6,474 nucleotides of DNA from Flavobacteriales bacterium (GTDB lineage Bacteria; Bacteroidota; Bacteroidia; Flavobacteriales_D; Crocinitomicaceae). This document shows, piece after piece, positions 1 to 5,433 of this stretch. The stretch spans positions 1 through 6,474 of the forward strand of contig JABJEE010000134.1 in assembly GCA_018665005.1 (NCBI GenBank), in the 5' to 3' direction. Both the position numbers and the translations under genes were made by a program. Under the pieces are notes generated by a model that worked only from the letters and a program-made list of their open reading frames with translations, made no database searches and was not told the origin of the DNA. Each line of letters begins with the position of its first letter. Position 1 is the first letter of the stretch.

Positions 1-928
1 GTTGTGGACTTGGCCAATCATTGTTTTGTATTGTAAAAGTTAATGCACCATCTATACTTTTGTAAAACTCTGTATAGTCTCCAACTACTTTAACAGTATA
101 TATCATATTTGAATTCGCAGGATTCAGCTCAATTTCTTGAAATTCTCCGGACATAATTTCAGTCCAGACGTCTCCTCCGTTTATGGTTCTGAAAAAGCCA
201 TTATTTGAAGTCAAGTACATAATATTAGAATTTTCTGGAGACATTATAATATCCTTTACCCCATGAGATTGAGATTGAAAAGAGACATCTCCAATAATTG
301 ACCAATTTAAACCTCCATCCGTTGTTTTATAAAGGTTCCCTCCGCTCTCAAAGAAGGCTATGTCTGGATTACTGTGGTCTATTTCTATGGCAAAAATTCC
401 ATTTAAGACCAAATTTCTTGTAGTCAAGTCCCAGGTCAATCCTGCATCAGTAGACTTCCACATCCCTGCAGTCGCAGTTCCTGCATACATCACATCGGGA
501 TTAGTCAAACATCTTTTCACCGTATAAACATGAGCAGCTCCAGGTGCATAGCTTCGACTTGCAGCGTCAATATCAAAATCATAAGGACCTATACAAGACC
601 ATGCTGAGTTTTCATCTTTTGAAGACCTCAAAATTTTTGACTTTTTAACATAATTCTTGTCTGCCTGATTATTTAAGTCAAAAGAAACTTCGCGACTCAG
701 TGCTCTTAACCATCTCTTGAAATATTGCGTATGTTCATTTTTTATGAAATCATGTGTTGCATAATAGGCATCATGTTGTTTTATAACCAATCCCGGATTT
801 GGATTTTCTTGATACATTAATTTAATCCATTCAGGGGATGTGGGATTTGCATTGTATTTCATTTCATTCTGTGCATGAAAAGAAAAAATGAATGTGAGTA
901 ACATCAAAAGGGACAATGTGAATTTCAT
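1..928 (-). CDS. Secreted Asp-box (BNR/sortilin-like) beta-propeller protein, 5' part only
   Basis: This reading frame is open from ATG at 928 to the left edge, giving 309 codons plus one base; the C-terminus lies outside the window. Residues 1-20 form a signal peptide: Lys2, a hydrophobic core (LSLLMLLTFIF), and a likely cut near HAQ at 18-20. Residues 30-82 (SPEWIKLMYQ, then QYFKRWLRA) resemble the N-terminal region I recall from exported flavobacterial proteins that carry a C-terminal sorting domain. Four Asp-box-like motifs follow at residues 159-166 (STDAGLTW), 202-209 (TTDGGLNW), 248-255 (TINGGDVW, Asn for Asp) and 291-298 (SIDGALTF). Their spacing of 43-46 residues is that of beta-propeller blades, and each is preceded by an NPD/NSN...MY strand as in VPS10/sortilin-type propellers. 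The family is extracellular or cell-surface, with varied functions. Export by the type IX system is inferred; the sorting domain would be off-window. Substrate or ligand is unknown. Confidence 0.85.
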   Translation of the reverse strand, partial: MKFTLSLLMLLTFIFSFHAQNEMKYNANPTSPEWIKLMYQENPNPGLVIKQHDAYYATHDFIKNEHTQYFKRWLRALSREVSFDLNNQADKNYVKKSKILRSSKDENSAWSCIGPYDFDIDAASRSYAPGAAHVYTVKRCLTNPDVMYAGTATAGMWKSTDAGLTWDLTTRNLVLNGIFAIEIDHSNPDIAFFESGGNLYKTTDGGLNWSIIGDVSFQSQSHGVKDIIMSPENSNIMYLTSNNGFFRTINGGDVWTEIMSGEFQEIELNPANSNMIYTVKVVGDYTEFYKSIDGALTFTIQNNDWPSPQ

Positions 929-948
929 AGTAGCTATTATTTGAGGGA

Positions 949-956
949 TAAAGATA
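949..956 (-). promoter_or_regulatory. Possible -7 box for the Asp-box gene
   Basis: Read on the minus strand, these bases are TATCTTTA, one mismatch from the Bacteroidota -7 consensus TAnnTTTG, and they end 20 bp before the ATG at 928. No TTG lies about 19-23 bp further upstream, so the match rests on one element in AT-rich DNA and is weak. Confidence 0.3.
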
Positions 957-991
957 AGTAAAACAATATGGAAGTCATTTTTCCTTAGAAA

Positions 992-1024
992 TTGTTCTCA
1001 ATGCTATGAAATAGCGTAACTTCG
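992..1024 (+). promoter_or_regulatory. Promoter of the OsmC-rlmB operon (Bacteroidota type)
   Basis: A TTG at 992-994 (-33 element) is followed after 22 bp by TAACTTCG at 1017-1024, one mismatch from TAnnTTTG (-7 element). That spacing fits the known Bacteroidota sigma-factor promoter. Transcription would begin near 1029-1031, leaving a leader of roughly 12-14 nt before the ATG at 1043. The spacer also holds a small inverted repeat, GCTAT-GAA-ATAGC at 1003-1015, described in the findings. Confidence 0.6.
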
Positions 1025-1042
1025 CGACATAATTGAACATCG

Positions 1043-1444
1043 ATGCAAATATCAGAAGTTAGCTATTTAGGAAATTTACGCACTGCTTGTAAGCATTTAA
1101 AATCAGGCGATACTTTTATCACTGATGCCCCTACCGATAATAATGGAAAGGGTGAAGCATTTTCTCCTACGGATATTTTAGCTACATCACTTGCCTCTTG
1201 TGCAATGACCATTATAGGGATTTATTGCAATAACAACAATATCACTTTTGAGAATTGTGAAGCAAGCGTAAAAAAAATAATGGGTAATAAACCAAGAAAA
1301 GTTGATCAGATTATCATTGAAATGAAGCTGTCCGAAAACAATTGGGATAATGACACATTGAAAAAGGTTATTGAAGCTGCTCGAACCTGCCCGGTTGAGC
1401 TCACCTTAAAAAACAATGTTCAAATTGAATATAAATTCACATAG
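1043..1444 (+). CDS. OsmC/Ohr-family protein
   Basis: The 133-residue product matches the OsmC/Ohr fold family in length and motifs. The SPTDILATSLASC stretch (41-53) places Cys53 at the start of the central helix, and RTCPVELTL (114-122) carries the second conserved cysteine, Cys116. In characterised OsmC and Ohr proteins this pair reduces organic hydroperoxides in the cytoplasm, using lipoyl or other thiol donors. Extra cysteines are at 16, 62 and 72. The N-terminal strands are shorter than in classical OsmC, so this belongs with the broad YhfA-like OsmC branch whose substrates are less certain; peroxidase activity is inferred from the cysteine pair. The start is fixed: an in-frame TGA lies at 1034-1036 and no other ATG comes between. 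It is the first gene of an operon with the methyltransferase that begins at the next base after its stop. Confidence 0.88.
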   Translation: MQISEVSYLGNLRTACKHLKSGDTFITDAPTDNNGKGEAFSPTDILATSLASCAMTIIGIYCNNNNITFENCEASVKKIMGNKPRKVDQIIIEMKLSENNWDNDTLKKVIEAARTCPVELTLKNNVQIEYKFT

Positions 1445-2212
1445 ATGGAAGAAAAAAGAGACAAATATCCAAGAAAGGAAAAAAAGGATGTCATCTTTGG
1501 TTTACACCCTGTACTTGAAGCCATAAAGTCAGATCAGGAACTAAACAAGATTTTGATACAGAAAGGAATTGAAAAAGAACATTTTCGAGAACTGAAAGAA
1601 ATCCTTGCAGGCAAAGACTATAACATTCAATATGTCCCTGTTCAGAAATTAAACAAATTAACTTCTGGAAATCATCAAGGTGTGATTGCATTCGTAACGC
1701 CTATTGAATATCAAAATATTGAAACTCTTGTAGACCAATGGATGGAAAAAGAGCAAAAGGTGAATATTCTGATTTTAGACCGCATAACTGATGTTAGAAA
1801 TTTTGGAGCCATTGCAAGATCAGCTGAATGCCAGGGAGTCGATGCTATTTTAATCCCCTCTAAAGGATCTGCCTTAGTATCATCTGATGCTGTTCGAACA
1901 TCTTCAGGAGCCCTAAGTCGTATCCCTGTATGTAAGACCGATGATCTCAAAAACACATTGTTTTATATTCAGCAGTCAGGCATAAGACTGATTGCGTGTT
2001 CGGAAAAATCCTCTTTACCTCTACATGAAATAAACCTAAGAGGTTCCGTCGGAATTATAATGGGATCCGAAGAAAACGGCATTACATCTGATCTGATCAA
2101 TTTGTCCGATGTCAGAGCTAAAATCCTCATGCATGGTGAAATTCAATCCTTAAATGTGAGTGTAGCCACAGGGATTATTCTTTACGAAAAAATGCGGCAA
2201 GAAAACACTTAA
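1445..2212 (+). CDS. rlmB: 23S rRNA (guanosine-2'-O-)-methyltransferase, RlmB/TrmH (SpoU) family
   Basis: A SAM-dependent enzyme that methylates a ribose 2'-OH in RNA; RlmB acts on G2251 of the 23S rRNA P-loop (E. coli numbering). The 255-residue protein is close to the 243 of E. coli RlmB. Residues 16-85 form the N-terminal substrate-binding domain (VIFGLHPVLEAI... HQGVIAFV), and residues about 106-252 the SPOUT knot domain. Its three motifs are visible: motif 1 NFGAIARSA (119-127, with catalytic-type Asn119 and Arg125), motif 2 GSEENGI (207-213), and motif 3 SLNVSVATGI (235-244). The N-terminus is lysine-rich (EEKRDKYPRKEKK), as in many Bacteroidota members. The ATG directly follows the TAG of the OsmC gene (1442-1444), which suggests translational coupling by terminating ribosomes. 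The family is certain; the exact target (rlmB versus another TrmH-family RNA methyltransferase) is a best match by overall layout. Confidence 0.88.
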   Translation: MEEKRDKYPRKEKKDVIFGLHPVLEAIKSDQELNKILIQKGIEKEHFRELKEILAGKDYNIQYVPVQKLNKLTSGNHQGVIAFVTPIEYQNIETLVDQWMEKEQKVNILILDRITDVRNFGAIARSAECQGVDAILIPSKGSALVSSDAVRTSSGALSRIPVCKTDDLKNTLFYIQQSGIRLIACSEKSSLPLHEINLRGSVGIIMGSEENGITSDLINLSDVRAKILMHGEIQSLNVSVATGIILYEKMRQENT

Positions 2213-2214
2213 AT

Positions 2215-2928
2215 CTATATACGGAGGAGCTTTGTAGCCAATAAGGGCAGCTCATTAAGGTTTTGAATAGTGAATTCATATTTCTCAGTAGAGCGTAAAT
2301 GTGGATCAAACAAAATGGCTTGTAAACCAGCTTTTAAGCCTCCTGAAACATCAGCAATATAATCATCTCCAATCATCATTGCATTTTCGGCTATGCAATT
2401 GGCCTGTTCTAATGCATAATTAAATATCGCAAGAGCAGGCTTGTTTTTACCAACCGCCTCAGAGCATACAATAACATCAAAGTATTCCCTTAAGCCACAA
2501 TTTTCTAGCTTGATATACTGAACCTCTTCAAAACCATTTGTGATGATGTGAAGATGATAACCCATCTTCTTTAATTCTTCTAGAACTTCTTTTGTATTTG
2601 GGAATTGTCTGGTCTGACGGGGAGAAATTTCAACATACATCTCACCCATTTTTTTAGCCAATGACACATCATCTTTTCCGAATTGTTTTAATGTCGCATT
2701 AAACCGCTCAAACCGCAAAATGTCTTTTTGTAAATTTCCTTTTCCATACTCCCCCCATAATCTTGAATTGTGTTTCTCATAAGCTCTATAAAAACGATCG
2801 AAAGAACCAAAAACAGGAATCAATTTGTAATGAGCAATAATCTCTTTTAAGGCCTGTTTTGAATTCTCATCAAAATCCCAAAGTGTTCTATCCAGATCAA
2901 AAAAAATATGTTTATTAGAAAATGACAT
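2215..2928 (-). CDS. yjjG: YjjG-like HAD pyrimidine 5'-nucleotidase
   Basis: A 237-residue HAD-superfamily phosphatase (subfamily IA, helical cap). Motif I is DLDRT at 11-15, with nucleophile Asp11 and acid/base Asp13; motif II is Thr130 in IITNGF; motif III is Lys163 in GKNKP; motif IV is GDDYIADV (187-194) with Asp188, Asp189 and Asp193. All catalytic residues are present, so it should be active. The cap occupies about residues 17-105. The FFDLDRTLWDFDENS opening and TNGFEEVQ are typical of the YjjG branch. In E. coli that enzyme dephosphorylates UMP, dUMP, dTMP and non-canonical pyrimidine nucleotides in the cytoplasm. It is the last gene of the upp operon and its start overlaps the membrane-protein gene by 14 bp. 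The next internal Met is residue 94, beyond motif I, so ATG 2928 is the start. Its stop lies 2 bp from the converging rlmB stop. Substrate assignment is inferred from family. Confidence 0.85.
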   Translation of the reverse strand: MSFSNKHIFFDLDRTLWDFDENSKQALKEIIAHYKLIPVFGSFDRFYRAYEKHNSRLWGEYGKGNLQKDILRFERFNATLKQFGKDDVSLAKKMGEMYVEISPRQTRQFPNTKEVLEELKKMGYHLHIITNGFEEVQYIKLENCGLREYFDVIVCSEAVGKNKPALAIFNYALEQANCIAENAMMIGDDYIADVSGGLKAGLQAILFDPHLRSTEKYEFTIQNLNELPLLATKLLRI

Positions 2929-3376
2929 AGGCTAAAAACGTGGTTAAACTTGCATTTATGATCATTCCAAAAAAAACATATAAAAAGGTATACTTCAGTT
3001 TACCATAGAATTTGGCTACTACAATACTCCCGAGTGGAACTGATAAAAAAAATGGAGCCCAAAAACAGATGGCATACATACCAAATTTATGTTTGCAAAA
3101 AATAATGAACTTATTTACTCTTGTGAACTTGGGTTTAAATGGAATTTCCTTTCCATCAAGAATCAGCTGGTTGATCTTCCGTTTACGCTTCTGATTGGTT
3201 TTGAGCATAAAATAATCACTTGCAAAATAAAATACAGCAGAGCTTAATGTTCCTCCTAATACAATAGAAATATAGGTTTCTATAAATGAGATGTTTAAGG
3301 CTGGACCAGGAAAAGCAGCAAACATAAATTTAAAAGTTGCCAGGCCAAAAAGTGCACTATATGCTCCCCAATTCAT
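2915..3376 (-). CDS. Small integral membrane protein of unknown function
   Basis: I do not recognise this 153-residue protein with confidence. Hydrophobic segments lie at about residues 5-22, 30-56, 98-122 and 128-152, suggesting four membrane passes. A strongly basic hydrophilic loop (about 59-97: KTNQKRKRK, KPKFTR, KHK) sits in the middle and is probably cytoplasmic. Each half carries a proline-glycine turn in a hydrophobic stretch: AAFPGPALN (20-28) and FLSVPLGSIVV (110-120). This gives a loose two-fold look, as in small transporters built from two similar halves. A link to the small multidrug-export/DedA-like folds is conceivable but not shown. There is no signal peptide or enzymatic motif. 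It sits between upp (3 bp upstream) and yjjG (14-bp overlap), so it is certainly co-transcribed and perhaps translationally coupled. That context hints at, but does not establish, a link to pyrimidine uptake or nucleotide homeostasis. Confidence 0.8.
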   Translation of the reverse strand: MNWGAYSALFGLATFKFMFAAFPGPALNISFIETYISIVLGGTLSSAVFYFASDYFMLKTNQKRKRKINQLILDGKEIPFKPKFTRVNKFIIFCKHKFGMYAICFWAPFFLSVPLGSIVVAKFYGKLKYTFLYVFFGMIINASLTTFLAYVIF

Positions 3377-3379
3377 TGT

Positions 3380-4027
3380 TTAAACTTTTACTCCATAAGC
3401 CAAATCACCTGCATCTCCCAAGCCAGGAACAATATAGGATTCAGCGGTTAGCTCTGCATCGATAGCACCTGTCCAAATTTCAACATCAGATGGAAGTTTT
3501 TTCTGAACCAGTTCAATGGCTTGAGGTGTGGCTATAGATATGAGAACATATACTTTTTTGGGTTTACCAAATTTAAGTAATGCATTGTACACATTTACCA
3601 TTGATCGCCCCGTAGCCAACATCGGATCTGATATTACCCAAACACGATCATCAAGATTTGGAGCGGCCAAATACTCTACATGTATTTTAAATTCTTCAGG
3701 GGAGGTATGTTCTCGATATGCAGATACAAAAGCACTATCACTTCGATCAAACGTTCTTAATAACCCGTTATGCATAGCGAGCCCAGCTCTCAGTATAGTA
3801 ATTAATACCGGTTCATCTTTAAGTTTGAATTCTGTTGACTTCCCTAATGGGGTTTCTACCTCTATTTCTTCATAATTCATTTTTTTCGAAACTTCATACC
3901 CTAGAATCTCCGCTATTCTTTCCAGATTAGTACGAAAGCGTATGGGGTCACGCTGGATATTTACATCTCTAATTTCAGCCATATATTGACCTAGAATTGA
4001 ACCTTCTTCAGATAAGTTTCGAACCAT
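3380..4027 (-). CDS. upp: Uracil phosphoribosyltransferase
   Basis: Catalyses uracil + PRPP to UMP + diphosphate, the main cytoplasmic route for salvaging free uracil. The 215-residue product is close to the usual 208-210. Landmarks: the N-terminal MAEIRDVNIQRDPIRFRTNLERI region (16-38); ILRAGLAMHNG (78-88); the 13-residue-type PRPP-binding loop DPMLATGRS (134-142); and the uracil-binding C-terminus YIVPGLGDAGD (198-208). These identify it clearly. The family's usual C-terminal GDAGDR-x-FGTK appears here as GDAGDLAYGVKV, a mild divergence that I believe is common in Bacteroidota. It is the first gene of the operon upp / membrane protein / yjjG and diverges from the MFS transporter across 104 bp. 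Only a weak -7 box is visible (4044-4051), and no pyrimidine-responsive attenuator or PyrR-type hairpin is evident in the leader. Confidence 0.96.
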   Translation of the reverse strand: MVRNLSEEGSILGQYMAEIRDVNIQRDPIRFRTNLERIAEILGYEVSKKMNYEEIEVETPLGKSTEFKLKDEPVLITILRAGLAMHNGLLRTFDRSDSAFVSAYREHTSPEEFKIHVEYLAAPNLDDRVWVISDPMLATGRSMVNVYNALLKFGKPKKVYVLISIATPQAIELVQKKLPSDVEIWTGAIDAELTAESYIVPGLGDAGDLAYGVKV

Positions 4028-4043
4028 TGTCTTTATTTTAAAT

Positions 4044-4051
4044 TAAAAGTA
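4044..4051 (-). promoter_or_regulatory. Possible -7 box for the upp operon
   Basis: On the minus strand these bases read TACTTTTA, one mismatch from TAnnTTTG, ending 16 bp before the upp ATG (4027). No TTG stands at the expected -33 distance. The gap is very AT-rich, so chance matches are likely. Confidence 0.3.
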
Positions 4052-4119
4052 AGGAGAAAAAACATTAGGAATTGTTTTTCCTTTCATAAAAATGAAGATT
4101 TTTATTTAATCAAAAATTT

Positions 4120-4127
4120 TAATTTCG
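4120..4127 (+). promoter_or_regulatory. -7 box placed 4 bp before the MFS transporter start codon
   Basis: TAATTTCG matches TAnnTTTG with one mismatch, the same T-to-C change seen in the OsmC promoter box at 1017. It ends at 4127 and the ATG begins at 4132. If it is used, transcription would start at or within a base or two of the start codon, giving a leaderless mRNA. No clear TTG occurs 19-23 bp upstream, so support is from one element only. Confidence 0.42.
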
Positions 4128-4131
4128 TTCC

Positions 4132-5427
4132 ATGAATGAAAATAGTAATGTTCCTGACAAAAAAGTAATCATCTTAATCATTGTTGCAGCGTTGGGTTAT
4201 TTTGTGGACATCTATGACATGGTGCTTTTCGGCGTGGTTAAAGCTGAAAGTCTTAGTCAAATTATGATAGGATACTCTATTGAAGAACAAGCATCTACGG
4301 GAAAGTTTTTGTTCAATATGCAAATGCTTGGAATGTTAGTAGGCGGACTCCTTTGGGGTGTCCTTGGGGATAAAAAAGGAAGGATTAAGGTCTTGTTTGG
4401 CTCCATACTTCTGTACTCGATTGCCAACTTATTGAATGCATTTGTTACGGATATTACCAGCTACGCCATTATTAGAGTCGTTGCCGGAATTGGACTAGCC
4501 GGAGAGCTAGGAGCTGGTATTACATTGGTATCCGAAATGATGTCAAAAGAAAAACGCGGTTACGGCACGATGATTATTGTCACTTTTGGCGCCCTAGGAG
4601 CCGTTGTAGCTTCTTTAGTTGGAGCTGAGGGTCAAATTATTGGAGATTTCATTTATAGCCTCACAGGAACTCAATTGGCCAATTGGCAGGTTACATACAT
4701 AGTCGGAGGAATGCTTGGGGTTTTTCTACTCCTTCTTCGTGTTGGCACGATTGAATCGTCCTTTTTTGAAAAAATGTCTGATGACAAAACGGTATCAAAA
4801 GGAAATCTTAAAATCATTTTCTTCAATAAAAAGAATTTCATCAAATACCTTCATTGCATTGTGATTGGTATTCCGATATGGTATGTGGTTGGTCTTTTAG
4901 TCATGAATTCCAGTGACAACTTTGCTCCCTTATTGGGAATTAAAGACATCAACAATGGAACGGCGGTAATGTATACCTACATCGGTTTATCTTTTGGCGA
5001 TTTAATTTCTGGTCTCCTAAGTCAATTACTAAAAAGTCGTAAAAAGGTAGTGGCAATATACCTGGTCTTTACTTTAGTTTTAGTAACCTCATTCTTGTTT
5101 TTTATGGACGGTATCTCAGCAGATATCTACTACCTTGTTTGTTTTCTTTTAGGAACCGCAACCGGTTACTGGGCTCTGTTTGTTTCAATAGCAGCAGAAC
5201 AGTTTGGCACCAACATCAGATCAACGACAGCCAATACGATTCCAAATTTTGTTAGAGGATCGGTAAATCTTATTATGATCAGTTTTGGATTCTTGATGGG
5301 GCTAAACCTAGGAGATGCCTGGTCGGCTTATATTGTAGGTTTAGTCTTTATATTAATGGCGCTTTACAGCCTAAGTCAGCTCAAAGAGACTTTTGGGAAG
5401 GATCTAAATTATTTCGAAGAAGAGTAA
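4132..5427 (+). CDS. Major facilitator superfamily (MFS) transporter
   Basis: A 431-residue, 12-helix inner-membrane secondary transporter, substrate unknown. MFS motif A is clear in the loop after TM2: GLLWGVLGDKKGRIK (72-86), with Gly76, Asp80, Gly83 and Arg84. RVVAGIGLAGELGAG (115-129) in TM4 corresponds to motif B, with Arg115. TM1 carries acidic residues (Asp26, Asp29 in GYFVDIYDMVLFG), a feature of proton-coupled metabolite symporters of the sugar/organic-acid type. The central cytoplasmic loop is about 205-240, and the C-terminal half includes FGTNIRSTTANTIPNFVRG (358-376), where metabolite:H+ symporters have a similar Arg-rich segment. The start is fixed by an in-frame TAA at 4120-4122 that overlaps the -7 box, with no other ATG between; the next Met (30) is inside TM1. 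It diverges from upp, so a pyrimidine or nucleoside substrate is possible but unsupported by motif. It converges on the FKBP lipoprotein gene with a 6-bp gap. Confidence 0.9.
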   Translation: MNENSNVPDKKVIILIIVAALGYFVDIYDMVLFGVVKAESLSQIMIGYSIEEQASTGKFLFNMQMLGMLVGGLLWGVLGDKKGRIKVLFGSILLYSIANLLNAFVTDITSYAIIRVVAGIGLAGELGAGITLVSEMMSKEKRGYGTMIIVTFGALGAVVASLVGAEGQIIGDFIYSLTGTQLANWQVTYIVGGMLGVFLLLLRVGTIESSFFEKMSDDKTVSKGNLKIIFFNKKNFIKYLHCIVIGIPIWYVVGLLVMNSSDNFAPLLGIKDINNGTAVMYTYIGLSFGDLISGLLSQLLKSRKKVVAIYLVFTLVLVTSFLFFMDGISADIYYLVCFLLGTATGYWALFVSIAAEQFGTNIRSTTANTIPNFVRGSVNLIMISFGFLMGLNLGDAWSAYIVGLVFILMALYSLSQLKETFGKDLNYFEEE

Positions 5428-5433
5428 GGCGTT

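Noticed and set aside
1491..1956. Minus-strand open frames inside rlmB (1491-1691 and 1711-1956)
   Set aside because: They lie antisense to a gene with clear catalytic motifs, show no recognisable domain, and have no promoter or independent support.
2227..2253. Inverted repeat GAGCT...AGCTC as a possible terminator for rlmB
   Set aside because: The stem is interrupted by an asymmetric bulge, has no T-run after it on the plus strand, and lies inside the yjjG coding region.
3012..3875. Plus-strand open frames opposite the membrane-protein gene and upp (3012-3194 and 3528-3875)
   Set aside because: Both are shadows of well-supported minus-strand genes and have no recognisable protein features.
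4088..4103. AAAAAT-GAAG-ATTTTT hairpin in the upp/MFS gap
   Set aside because: It is a 6-bp stem of only A-T pairs in an AT-rich divergent promoter region, where such repeats are expected by chance; neither gene ends there, so a terminator makes no sense.
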